Positions 32,483 to 40,653 of a stretch of DNA of 64,000 nt are shown here, piece after piece. Under the pieces are notes generated by a model. That model did not search any database and was not told where the DNA came from. It worked only from the letters and a program-made list of their open reading frames with translations. The translations under genes and the position numbers were made by a program. Positions within the stretch are counted from its first letter, which is position 1. Every line of letters begins with the position of its first letter. Source of the DNA: Amycolatopsis vancoresmycina (lineage in GTDB: Bacteria; Actinomycetota; Actinomycetes; Mycobacteriales; Pseudonocardiaceae). The stretch lies in assembly GCF_000716785.1 (NCBI RefSeq), contig NZ_JNYY01000006.1, positions 496,001-560,000 on the forward strand, in the 5' to 3' direction.

Positions 32483-34768
32483 ATGCGCACCTGGTGGGTG
32501 AAACTGCGAGCCGCCCGGCAGACGCCTTGGTGGATCTGGTTATTCATTGCCGTCCTACTTCTGGTTTCCGGTGAGATATTTCGCCGACAGGACCTGAACG
32601 ACCAACAGGTCGCCAGACTGATACAGCTAGCCGGCCTGCTGGTTGCCTCAGGTACCGCGCTCACCAAGATCGTCGCCTGGACCAAGGCCCGCTTACGGGG
32701 TACGCCAACACCGAAAAGCGCTCTCGAATCACTTGCCGCCGAGATATTCCGCAGAGAAGAACTGAGCCGCTACGCTTTGCTGGCCGACACCACATCCGCC
32801 AACCTAACCTATTCCGACGGCACGCCGACCACCGTCAGCCGTCCGTCGCTCGTTCGCCGACTGATGAGCGGAATTGTTCGCTACCAGGACACCGGAGGTG
32901 GAACACGAGGAGACCTGGCCGATATCGGGGAATTCTTCACGAGCCTCCCGGCCGGACGACTGATAGTGTTGGGTGACCCCGGCTCCGGAAAAACGATGAT
33001 GAGTATCGAGCTCACCTTGCAGTTGCTGAAGTCGAGCGATCCGAGTGCGCCCGTACCGATCCGACTGAGCCTGGCCGGCTGGGATATCCAGCAAAGTCTT
33101 GAAGAATGGCTAGCCGACAGACTAGTCGTCGACTACGACATCAGAAGCGCGAGCGCAAAAGAATTGGCGAATGCGCGCCCCCGAAGGCTACTACCGATAC
33201 TTGACGGCCTCGACGAGATGGACCGGGCTGACGCCGACGAACCCCGCCGAGCCTTGCAAGCCATTCGAATCCTGAACGAGTACATTGACGGACCAGCCCG
33301 AGGAAGAGTGGTGCTGACCTGCCGGTCGGAGCGTTATACACAAATGGAAGCCGGCGGCGCAGCCCTGCGCGACTCAACCAAGGTGCAGATCTTGCCGTTG
33401 CAGCATGCCCAAATCGTGAACTACATCGAGAACAGGTTCGAAGCGGCACCACACCATCGTCAACGATGGATCAGGACACTCAACGACCACGCGGGAGTGC
33501 TGGATGAGGTGTTGTCGACACCCTGGCGCCTTCACCTTGCCACCACGTTGTTCGATTCAACACGCGATCCCGAAGAAATGTTTTCTCTCCGCGATAACTC
33601 ATCAATAAACCAGTCGGCCAGAATTGAAGAATTTCTGCTAGATTCTTACGTTTTCGCAGCCACACGGAAGGAAAACCAACGCAGATCACCGAAGTACACT
33701 CCAGAGAAAGTAGAGACCTGGCTCGAAAGCCTCGCAGCACACCTGGCATGGCAGGGAACGATCGGCTCGCGAGACCCCCGCGCACCAGCAGGACTTTCCG
33801 GAATCGATCTCACGCCACATCTACTCTGGCCCATTGCCGGCCAGCAGGCTGTGCGATACACCCATATGGCCGTCAGCGTATTGATGTACTATTCGTTCTT
33901 TTTGGTAGTGTTCGGTACTCAAATGAAGGACAAATTACAGTTATTCGTCAATGGACTCGATCTTGAGGTCCCGTGGGTGAAGGTTCTGATCACCATCGTC
34001 CTGTTCACGGTGGTTCTCGTAATTCTTCCCGGCGTAGCTTTGAATGGAGCACGCCAGCCATGGCCAACACCCTGGGTCCGCAACCGAGTCAGGATACCAC
34101 CCAGAGATCGACTTCGCACCGGTACAAAGATAGGCGGCAGAACGGCGGTGCGCGCCACTGGGTTCGGCGTGATCACCGGCGCGACAATGCTGGCAGTAGC
34201 CGGCGGTAGCAGACAGGTAATTTGGTCAGAAAACCTGCCCGAGAACATTGTAACTGCGGTTCTATTCGTCCTTTTTATTGCATTGGCCGTCGGAATAGTA
34301 TTTGGGATTCTTTCCCTTATTTTCAACACGCTGTCGGCGCGCATCACCGAGTGGGATCACAGAATCGAAGTCAACACACCTCAGTCAACCTTGAGATTTG
34401 AACCTTTTTTCTTCGCCGTACTCGCCCCCCTGATCGGCGCACTGACGATCGCCACACTCGACTGGATAGCCGACGGGCGCACACCCATCAGAATCAGCGT
34501 CGTTTTCGACTTTCTCGCAATATCTTTTCTACTGACCTGCGCAGTGATTCCAGCTTGGACCAGGTACGTCGTGGGAATAGCCTACGCGGCGGCGAAGGGA
34601 GTTCTACCACTGCGACTTTCCAGATTCCTGATGTGGGCGTGCGAGGCGGGATTGCTCAGGAGGTCCGGGGTGAGCTACCAATTCCGACACCTCGAGCTTC
34701 AGCATCACTTGATCAGGACTCGGGCAGCCCGAAACCGACCTCGGCTGCCCGAGCCCTCGCCGACCTAG
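32483..34768 (+). CDS. Membrane-spanning NACHT-family NTPase
   Basis: 761 residues. Two N-terminal hydrophobic helices (WWIWLFIAVLLLVSG at about 16-30, LIQLAGLLVASGTALTKIV at about 46-64). A NACHT domain has Walker A G164-DPGSGKT, Walker B LLPILDGLDEMD (~237-248), and a sensor-like VVLTCRSERY (~275). The C-terminal ~270 residues carry about seven more TM helices and end with SYQFRHLELQHHL, the winged-helix end typical of NACHT proteins. STAND NTPases of this class act as signalling switches, and several bacterial NACHT proteins are anti-phage. Base composition is visibly lower in GC than all neighbours (33601-33660 has 24 G/C in 60), indicating acquisition. It shares its CTAG stop with the convergent gadB. 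Confidence 0.85.
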   Translation: MRTWWVKLRAARQTPWWIWLFIAVLLLVSGEIFRRQDLNDQQVARLIQLAGLLVASGTALTKIVAWTKARLRGTPTPKSALESLAAEIFRREELSRYALLADTTSANLTYSDGTPTTVSRPSLVRRLMSGIVRYQDTGGGTRGDLADIGEFFTSLPAGRLIVLGDPGSGKTMMSIELTLQLLKSSDPSAPVPIRLSLAGWDIQQSLEEWLADRLVVDYDIRSASAKELANARPRRLLPILDGLDEMDRADADEPRRALQAIRILNEYIDGPARGRVVLTCRSERYTQMEAGGAALRDSTKVQILPLQHAQIVNYIENRFEAAPHHRQRWIRTLNDHAGVLDEVLSTPWRLHLATTLFDSTRDPEEMFSLRDNSSINQSARIEEFLLDSYVFAATRKENQRRSPKYTPEKVETWLESLAAHLAWQGTIGSRDPRAPAGLSGIDLTPHLLWPIAGQQAVRYTHMAVSVLMYYSFFLVVFGTQMKDKLQLFVNGLDLEVPWVKVLITIVLFTVVLVILPGVALNGARQPWPTPWVRNRVRIPPRDRLRTGTKIGGRTAVRATGFGVITGATMLAVAGGSRQVIWSENLPENIVTAVLFVLFIALAVGIVFGILSLIFNTLSARITEWDHRIEVNTPQSTLRFEPFFFAVLAPLIGALTIATLDWIADGRTPIRISVVFDFLAISFLLTCAVIPAWTRYVVGIAYAAAKGVLPLRLSRFLMWACEAGLLRRSGVSYQFRHLELQHHLIRTRAARNRPRLPEPSPT

Positions 34769-36153
34769 TGGTGGAACGCGGTCGCCTTCGCCGGGTCCTT
34801 CGGGTGGCCGCCCTCCTTTGCCAGGTCCGGCAGGATCCGGGCCAGGTCGGCCAGCAGCAGGTCCGCCAGGTCGTGCGTGAAGCCGTTGCGGACCACGATC
34901 CGCAGGACCGCCAGGTCCGTCCGGTTCTCCGGGAACGTGTACGCCGGCACCAGCCAGCCGCGCTCGCGCAGCCGGCGTGAGACGTCGAACACGTCGAAGC
35001 CCGCGTCCGGGCGGGTCGTGAACGCGAACACCGGCAGCTGGTCGCCGCGGGTCAGGAGCGAGAACGGGCCCAGCGACTCGATGCCGGATGACAGGTGCAT
35101 CGCCACGTCCCGGGAAGCCTGCTGCACCGCCTGGAACCCGGAGCGCCCCAGCCGGACGAACGTGTAGTACTGGGCCGCGACCTCCGCTCCCGGGCGGGAG
35201 AAGTTCAACGCGAACGTCGGCATGTCGCCGCCCAGGTAGTTCACGTTGAACACCAGCTCGGACGGCAGTGCCGCCTTGTCTCGCCAGACAACCCAGCCCA
35301 CGCCGGGGTACACCAGGCCGTACTTGTGGCCCGACGTGTTGATCGACGCCACGCGCGGCAGGCGGAAGTCCCACTCCAGGTCCGGGTCCAGGAACGGGGC
35401 GATCATCGCGCCCGAAGCGCCGTCGACGTGCACCGGGATGTCCCAGCCCGTGCGCTCGGCGAGCTCGTCCAGCGCGGCCGTGATCTCCGCGACCGGCTCG
35501 TAGCTGCCGTCGAACGTCGAACCCAGGATCGCCACCACGCCGATCGTGTTCTCGTCGCAGCGGGCCACGGCTTCGGCCGCCGTCAGGTGGAACCGGTCGC
35601 CGTCCATCGGGACCAGGCGGGGCTCGACCTCCCAGTACTCGCAGAACTTCTCCCAGCACACCTGGACGTTCGCGCCCATCACCAGGTTCGGCCTGCCGCC
35701 GCGGCCAAGGCGGGTCCAGCGCCGCTTCAGCGCCATCCCGGCGAGCATGCACGCTTCCGACGACCCCGTCGTCGAGCAGCCCATGATGCTCGCGGGGTCG
35801 GGTGCGTGCCACAGGTCGGCGAGGATGTTCACGCAGCGCCGCTCGAGCTCGGCCGTCTGCGGGTACTCGTCCTTGTCGATCATGTTCTTGTCGACGCACT
35901 CGGCCATCAGCTCCCGCGCCTGCGGCTCCATCCACGTCGTGACGAAAGTGGCGAGGTTGAGCCGCGCGTTGCCGTCGAGCATCAGCTCGTCGCGCACCAG
36001 CTGCAGCGCAGTGTCCGGCGGCAGCGAGTCCTCCCGCAGCTTGTCGTGCGGCATGACGAAGTGCGCCGCGAGCGCCGGGTTCGCGCCGGCGTAGAGCGGG
36101 TTCGTCCCGGCCGTGCGGTCCGGGCGGTCGGCTTTCCCCTGATGCAACACCAT
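34765..36153 (-). CDS. gadB: Glutamate decarboxylase
   Basis: 462 residues of PLP-dependent group II decarboxylases, converting glutamate to GABA and CO2 with consumption of a proton. SINTSGHKYGLVYPG (~Lys275) carries the PLP lysine and VHVDGASGAMIAPF the PLP-ring Asp. The start MVLHQGKADR and length fit the GadA/B family. The chain ends TAFHH; in E. coli GadB a penultimate His plugs the active site at neutral pH, so a similar pH gate is possible. No gadC-like antiporter is adjacent. TACGTT lies 7 bases before the ATG. Confidence 0.9.
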   Translation of the reverse strand: MVLHQGKADRPDRTAGTNPLYAGANPALAAHFVMPHDKLREDSLPPDTALQLVRDELMLDGNARLNLATFVTTWMEPQARELMAECVDKNMIDKDEYPQTAELERRCVNILADLWHAPDPASIMGCSTTGSSEACMLAGMALKRRWTRLGRGGRPNLVMGANVQVCWEKFCEYWEVEPRLVPMDGDRFHLTAAEAVARCDENTIGVVAILGSTFDGSYEPVAEITAALDELAERTGWDIPVHVDGASGAMIAPFLDPDLEWDFRLPRVASINTSGHKYGLVYPGVGWVVWRDKAALPSELVFNVNYLGGDMPTFALNFSRPGAEVAAQYYTFVRLGRSGFQAVQQASRDVAMHLSSGIESLGPFSLLTRGDQLPVFAFTTRPDAGFDVFDVSRRLRERGWLVPAYTFPENRTDLAVLRIVVRNGFTHDLADLLLADLARILPDLAKEGGHPKDPAKATAFHH

Positions 36154-36160
36154 GCCACCG

Positions 36161-36166
36161 AACGTA
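36161..36166 (-). promoter_or_regulatory. -10 box (TACGTT) of gadB
   Basis: On the minus strand TACGTT ends 7 bases before ATG 36153, suggesting a leaderless transcript. Confidence 0.45.
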
Positions 36167-36179
36167 CTGAGCCCGGCAA

Positions 36180-36219
36180 CGCGAAAGGGGCCGTCCCGTC
36201 CGGAACGACCCCTTTCGCG
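36180..36219. terminator. Hairpin terminator after dps
   Basis: CGCGAAAGGGG (36180-36190) pairs with CCCCTTTCGCG (36209-36219), with further imperfect pairing inside. It lies just past the dps stop on the minus strand. Confidence 0.75.
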
Positions 36220-36226
36220 CGAAAAA

Positions 36227-36703
36227 TCAAGCCTGCTGGGCCTGCCACATCCAGTGCGCCTCTTCCAGCGCGCGGGTGATCTCGATCAGCAGGTCCTGCG
36301 TGACGAGGTCGCTCTTGTCGGTCTCATCGATGCGGGCCCGCAGCCGCTCGATCAGCTTCGCGAGGATGTCGACGATCGCCGCGACCGTGGACTCCACCGA
36401 CTGCCAGTTGTCGGGGTACTCGGGCGCGCCCGAGCTCTCGACGACGGTCTTGGCCTTGCCGTTCGGCGAGATGCCGATGGCGTTGGCGCGCTCGGCCACC
36501 TCGTCGACGTACTGGCGCGCGGTGTCCACGAGCTCGTCGAGCTGCAGGTGCGCGCTGCGGAAGTTCGAACCGACGACGTTCCAGTGCGCCTGCTTCGCGA
36601 TGAGGGACAGGTCGACCAGGTCGACCAGCGTCGCCTGCAGGGCGTTGCCGGTGATCTCCTTGTCGGCCTCGGAAAGCGGGCTCTTGATCGGAGACTTGCT
36701 CAT
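36227..36703 (-). CDS. dps: Dps-like DNA-binding ferritin
   Basis: 158 residues with the Dps ferroxidase signature KQAHWNVVGSNFRSAHLQLDELVD (His40, His52, Asp56 region) and a trailing AEERAN-type helix. It stores iron using hydrogen peroxide and protects DNA in the cytoplasm. ATG 36703 starts the conserved sequence; a weak AAAGGA lies upstream. It follows the ohr gene on the same strand after 44 bases, a coherent peroxide-defence pair. Confidence 0.88.
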   Translation of the reverse strand: MSKSPIKSPLSEADKEITGNALQATLVDLVDLSLIAKQAHWNVVGSNFRSAHLQLDELVDTARQYVDEVAERANAIGISPNGKAKTVVESSGAPEYPDNWQSVESTVAAIVDILAKLIERLRARIDETDKSDLVTQDLLIEITRALEEAHWMWQAQQA

Positions 36704-36747
36704 CTCTGGTGATCCTTTCCTCGGACTCGTGCGGACCTGGTTGGGGG

Positions 36748-37170
36748 TCAGACGGTGGCGGAGAGCGCGACCTCGATGTTGCCGCGGGTCGCGTTGGAGT
36801 AGGGGCACACCTGGTGGGCCTGCTCGACCAGCTGGTCGGCCTGGGCCTGGTCGAGGCCCGGCAGCGAGACGTTCAGCGCGACGCCGAGGCCGAACCCGAC
36901 CTCCTGCTTGAGCACGCTGACCTCCGCGGTCACCGTCGAGCCGTCGAGCGGCACCTTCGCCTGGCGCGCGACCAGCTGCAGCGCGCTGTGGAAGCAGGCC
37001 GAGTAACCGGCGGCGAACAGCTGCTCGGGGTTGGTCTTGTCCCCACCGGGGCCACCCATCTCCTTCGGGATGGCCAGCGACTCGTCGATGACGCCGTCGG
37101 ACGACGTCACCTCGCCGTTGCGCCCGTCGCCGCGCGCCGTCGCCACCGCCGTGTAGATCGCCTGACCCAT
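36748..37170 (-). CDS. ohr: Organic hydroperoxide resistance protein (Ohr/OsmC)
   Basis: 140 residues of the Ohr subfamily. The peroxidatic Cys59 is in GYSACFHSAL and the resolving Cys122 in VCPYSNATRGN; the early TARGDGRNGEV matches Ohr. It reduces organic hydroperoxides with lipoyl-type thiols in the cytoplasm. ATG 37170 is the family start. Divergent or intervening MarR-type OhrR is not seen nearby. Co-directional with dps. Confidence 0.9.
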   Translation of the reverse strand: MGQAIYTAVATARGDGRNGEVTSSDGVIDESLAIPKEMGGPGGDKTNPEQLFAAGYSACFHSALQLVARQAKVPLDGSTVTAEVSVLKQEVGFGLGVALNVSLPGLDQAQADQLVEQAHQVCPYSNATRGNIEVALSATV

Positions 37171-37306
37171 GCTCAGCCTGCCTTCTGTCGCGGACGCTCC
37201 ACAGCGAGCGTCTTCACTGGGCACAACATCCCGCACCCGCGGAACAGTGCCCCCACATGGCAGGCGTCACGTGAACTGTTCTACCCGGCAGCCGCCGGGC
37301 AAAACG

Positions 37307-37879
37307 TCATGCGGCGCGCGTCACGGCGAATTCGGCGACCTGCCGCCCGATCAGGCGAAGCGTGCGGACGCTCTTCTCGTCGGAGGCGCCGCCGCCTTCG
37401 TCGAACTTGGTCTCGGCCGAGTTGATCGAGCCGCCCAGCGGGGTGGCCCAGCCGCGCAGGGCGTGCGTGATCGTGCGGAGCTGCTCGAGCGTGGTCACCG
37501 CGGCCTGCCAGCCGTACGCGACGGCGGCGAGGCCGACCGCGCGGCCGTCGAGGTAGGGACGGCGGTCTTCGCGCAGGTCCTCGACGTAGTCCAGGGCGTT
37601 CTTGACGAGGCCGGACAAGGCGCCGTGGTAGCCGGGTGAGACGACGATCAGCCCGTCGGCTTCCCGGATGGCCTCGATCAGCCGGGTGGCGCGCTCGTCG
37701 CGCTCGGGGACGCCGGCGTCGTAGAAGGGCAGCACGAGTTCCGGGCCGGTGATCAGCCTGGTCCGGACGCCCGCTTCCGCGGCGCCGTCGAGCGCGATCT
37801 GCAGGGCGCGTTCGGACTGGGAGCCCTCACGCAGAGAGCCGCCGATCCCGAGCACGTTGACCGTCCTGGCTGAAGTCAC
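37307..37879 (-). CDS. NAD(P)H-dependent FMN reductase
   Basis: 190 residues of the NADPH-dependent FMN reductase/flavodoxin-like family. The phosphate-binding GIGGSLREGSQSERAL and the SPGYHGALSGLVKNALDYVE loop are the family landmarks, the latter contacting the isoalloxazine ring. It may supply reduced flavin for a monooxygenase or reduce quinones. GTG 37879 is supported by TAGCCT ending 7 bases upstream. It is separated from ohr by 136 bp with no gene. Confidence 0.87.
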   Translation of the reverse strand: MTSARTVNVLGIGGSLREGSQSERALQIALDGAAEAGVRTRLITGPELVLPFYDAGVPERDERATRLIEAIREADGLIVVSPGYHGALSGLVKNALDYVEDLREDRRPYLDGRAVGLAAVAYGWQAAVTTLEQLRTITHALRGWATPLGGSINSAETKFDEGGGASDEKSVRTLRLIGRQVAEFAVTRAA

Positions 37880-37886
37880 GTTTTCC

Positions 37887-37892
37887 AGGCTA
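37887..37892 (-). promoter_or_regulatory. -10 box (TAGCCT) of the FMN reductase
   Basis: On the minus strand TAGCCT ends 7 bases before GTG 37879. Confidence 0.5.
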
Positions 37893-38006
37893 ACCCCTCC
37901 ACTTAACTGGAGGACCAGACTCTGGGACCGAGGTCCTGGTCACAGCTGGACCTGCTACCTACTGACAAGTAACCTCGCCTGCAGCCCCGACGCTGATGGA
38001 GGAACC

Positions 38007-39059
38007 ATGGCGATCCCGCTCCCGGTCCGTGCCCAGGCGGCCGCGTCACAGCTCGCGTTCTGGCTGCCGACGCCGGTGCGGCGGGCGGTCGCCGGCCGCC
38101 CGGTGCGCATCGACGGCCAGGACCTCGCCCTCGACGCCCAGCTGCTGCTCCGGCTGCAGAAGATCGCCCGCGCCGAGCTGGTGCGCGGCTCGGTGGAGCA
38201 GTCGCGCGCGCTGCTCGACGCCGGACGGCACCTGGTCAGCGGCCGTCCGATCGAGCCGGTCTCGGTGCGGGAAATCGCCGTGCCCACCCCGGACGGCGAC
38301 CTGCCGGCCACGCTCTACACGCCGGTCGGGCTGCCCGAGAAGTCGCCGCTGCTGGTGTTCTTCCACGGGGGCGGCTGGGTGATCGGGACGCGTTCGAGCC
38401 ACGACAACGCCGTCCGGTTCCTGGCCAAGCACGCCGGGGTGCGGGTGCTGTCGATCGAGTACCGGCTGGCCCCGGAGTTCCCGTTCCCGGCGGCGACGGA
38501 GGACGCGCTGGCGGCGTTCGAATACGCGGTGGCGAAGGCGGGCGACCTGGGCGCGGACCCGGCGCGCATCGCGGTCGGCGGCGACAGCGCGGGCGGCAAC
38601 CTCGCCGCCGTGACGGCCCAGCAGGCCGTGCGCCGCGGCGGCCCGGCCCCGGCCTTCCAGCTGCTGATCTACCCGGCGACGGACTTCGCGCAGCGTTACC
38701 GGTCGCAGGACCTGTTCGCCGAGGACCTGTTCCTGACCGACGTGCACATGAAGTGGTTCGAAGGCCACTACGTGCCCGAGGGCACCGACCTGACCGATCC
38801 GCGGCTCTCGCCGCTGCGGGCGGACGACCTGAGCGGCCTGCCGCCGGCCCTGGTCGTCACGGCGGGCTTCGACCCGTTGCGCGACGAAGGCGAGGCGTAC
38901 GCGGAGAAGCTGCGCGAAGCCGGGGTCGACGTGGCTTTGCGGCGTCACGACGACCTGATCCACGGGTTCATCAACTTCACCGGCGTCGGCACGCGGTTCC
39001 GCGAGGCACTGGCGGAGACGGCGGGCGCGCTGCGCCAGGGACTGTCCAAAGTGCACTGA
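38007..39059 (+). CDS. HSL-family alpha/beta hydrolase
   Basis: 350 residues of the hormone-sensitive-lipase (type IV) esterase family: FFHGGGWVIG (~120), nucleophile in GGDSAGGNLAA (~193), Asp in DPLRDEG (~288) and His in DDLIHGF (~318). It hydrolyses short to medium acyl esters. ATG 38007 has a strong GGAGGAACC in front, unlike the many leaderless genes here. Cytoplasmic (no signal peptide). It ends at the hairpin 39065-39103. Confidence 0.9.
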   Translation: MAIPLPVRAQAAASQLAFWLPTPVRRAVAGRPVRIDGQDLALDAQLLLRLQKIARAELVRGSVEQSRALLDAGRHLVSGRPIEPVSVREIAVPTPDGDLPATLYTPVGLPEKSPLLVFFHGGGWVIGTRSSHDNAVRFLAKHAGVRVLSIEYRLAPEFPFPAATEDALAAFEYAVAKAGDLGADPARIAVGGDSAGGNLAAVTAQQAVRRGGPAPAFQLLIYPATDFAQRYRSQDLFAEDLFLTDVHMKWFEGHYVPEGTDLTDPRLSPLRADDLSGLPPALVVTAGFDPLRDEGEAYAEKLREAGVDVALRRHDDLIHGFINFTGVGTRFREALAETAGALRQGLSKVH

Positions 39060-39064
39060 AGCCG

Positions 39065-39103
39065 CGGAGCCCGGCGCGGAGGAATGTCCGCGGCCGGGCT
39101 CCG
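39065..39103. terminator. Bidirectional terminator
   Basis: 11-bp perfect outer stem (39065-39075 with 39093-39103) and inner GCGGA/TCCGC, between two convergent genes. Confidence 0.8.
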
Positions 39104-39126
39104 GGCCCCCTGTTTTCCTGCGGTGG

Positions 39127-39657
39127 CTACGAGCCGGGCACCGGCAGCGGCGGCAGCGGCAGTGGCGGCACGGGCAGGCCGCCGAGCAGGCCGCCCAGGA
39201 TGCCGGTCACCGCCGCCAGCAGCGCCTTGACCAGGTCGCTGACGATCTTCAGCGGCCCCGGCAGGTCGGGCAGCGAGGGGATCGGCAGCGGCAGCGGCGG
39301 CAGCTGGCGCGCCTTCGCCGTGGGGTCGTTCAGCAGCCGGACGGTTTCGTCGGCCCGGCCCTTGGCGAGGCCGGCCAGCTGCTGCGTGTCGGTCTGGACG
39401 GTGTAGCGCTTTCCGGCCGCGATTTCCGCGAGCACCGGGCTCAGCTGACCGAGATCCGCCCGCGTGGCGCCGACGTTGGCCGCGTACGCCGCCTTGGTGA
39501 GGTCGTCACGCGTCTGGAGCACCTGCGCGGCGAGGGCCTGGGTGCTGGAGGAACCCTTGCCCCCGGCTGGGCCGGCCGACGCGATGCCCGCCGTCGCCAC
39601 CGCGAGCAGACTGCCGGCGGCCACCAGCGCGATGGAACGCCCGAACTTGCCTTTCAT
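39127..39657 (-). CDS. Small secreted protein, proline/leucine-rich tail
   Basis: 176 residues with a clear signal peptide (MKGKFGRSIALVAAGSLL..., cleavage near ASA-GPA, residue ~28). The mature part has a helical stretch (TQALAAQVLQTRDDLTKAAYAANVG) and ends with repeated Pro-Leu-Pro motifs (LPPLPLPIPSLPDLPGPL; VPPLPLPPLPVPGS). Function unknown. AGGAGGTAAGG precedes ATG 39657, one of the best ribosome-binding sites in the window. Confidence 0.75.
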   Translation of the reverse strand: MKGKFGRSIALVAAGSLLAVATAGIASAGPAGGKGSSSTQALAAQVLQTRDDLTKAAYAANVGATRADLGQLSPVLAEIAAGKRYTVQTDTQQLAGLAKGRADETVRLLNDPTAKARQLPPLPLPIPSLPDLPGPLKIVSDLVKALLAAVTGILGGLLGGLPVPPLPLPPLPVPGS

Positions 39658-40053
39658 CCTTACCTCCTGCCTCGGGAGACCTGACGGGATAAATCGATAC
39701 CCCCCGTGTCGGAGATAAGCCACCCGATCACCGGTTCGGGATGTTTAACACCCTTACGTGCCGGATCGGATGAAGGAGAACTGGACCGCATTTGATTAAC
39801 GTCGAAACCTTGTCCGTCCCCCTGAAGATCATCATGACCGATTCCGAGCATCACCCCTGGTAGCGTGTGTCCACCATGGAACGGTTTGGTCACTCACACG
39901 AGTGTAAACGGTGATCGTTTAGCCTGATCACTCCGTCGGACCGCGTGTCGCGACTGCTCCAGATGGGGCGTCCCCCACGCTCACCCCGCCACCCACACGA
40001 TTTCCCCCGAGGTGGGCGGGAAATGCGAAATCGGTTCCGGAATTCGCGCTCGA
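39658..40053. other. Intergenic region rich in short palindromes
   Basis: No gene in 396 bp. It contains TGTTTAACA (within 39742-39750), CACTC-ACAC-GAGTG near 39891-39904, and TGATC/GATCA pairs near 39911-39930. It must hold the promoter of the secreted-protein gene (minus strand) and the 3' region of the TetR gene. A TAGCGT at 39861 precedes a 12-codon ATG frame on the plus strand with no support. Confidence 0.4.
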
Positions 40054-40653
40054 TCACAGCGGGAGGCCCGCCTCCAGGTGGGCGACAGCCTGGTCGACGA
40101 CCACCAGCGGGTCGGCCTCGGGATCCGCCGCCGCGCCCACGAACGCGGCCATCACCACGCCGACCACCGCGCCGGCCCAGTTGCGGGCCGCGAAGTCGTC
40201 CGCGGGCCGGCCGGTGCGCTGGGCGGCGTACCCGGCCAGCAGGTCGATGCCCTCGGCGAACTTGTCCAGCACCGCGCTGCGCAGCTCCGGCTCGCGGAAC
40301 ACCAGCAGCTGCCGCTGCCGCTCGCCCTCCCACTCCTCGGCGGGGATCTGCTCGCGGATGAAGTCCATGGTCGCCCGCAGCGCGTCGATCGGGCTCAGCT
40401 CGGGCGGCTGGGCGAGCGCCGCCTCGATGAGCACCGGGTCGAACGGGTCGTAGAGCACCGTGGCTTCCTTCGTCGGGAAGTACCGGAAGAAGGTGCTGGG
40501 CGAGATCTCCGCCGCGGCCGCGATCTGGTCCACCGTCGTGGCGCTGTAGCCCTGCTCGTGGAACAGCCGCAACGCGTGCCGCTGGATCGCGGCGCGCGTC
40601 CTGGCCTTCTTGCGTTCCCGCAACCCCGTGGGCTCACCCGGCGACGACGTCAT
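40054..40653 (-). CDS. TetR-family regulator of the DHA2 exporter
   Basis: 199 residues. The N-terminal HTH (RTRAAIQRHALRLFHEQGYSATTVDQIA...SPSTFFRYFPTKEATVL) is typical TetR and the C-terminal domain variable. Its ATG lies within the 3' end of the exporter gene (20-base overlap), so it is translationally linked to it. It probably represses its own operon and the divergent MFS gene through the palindrome at 42191-42205. Ligand unknown, perhaps a drug exported by the pump. Confidence 0.87.
   Translation of the reverse strand: MTSSPGEPTGLRERKKARTRAAIQRHALRLFHEQGYSATTVDQIAAAAEISPSTFFRYFPTKEATVLYDPFDPVLIEAALAQPPELSPIDALRATMDFIREQIPAEEWEGERQRQLLVFREPELRSAVLDKFAEGIDLLAGYAAQRTGRPADDFAARNWAGAVVGVVMAAFVGAAADPEADPLVVVDQAVAHLEAGLPL

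Noticed and set aside
39876..39914. 12-codon frame (MERFGHSHECKR) after TAGCGT
   Set aside because: No downstream gene on the plus strand for it to regulate, and spacing from the box is 9 bases; no conservation evidence.
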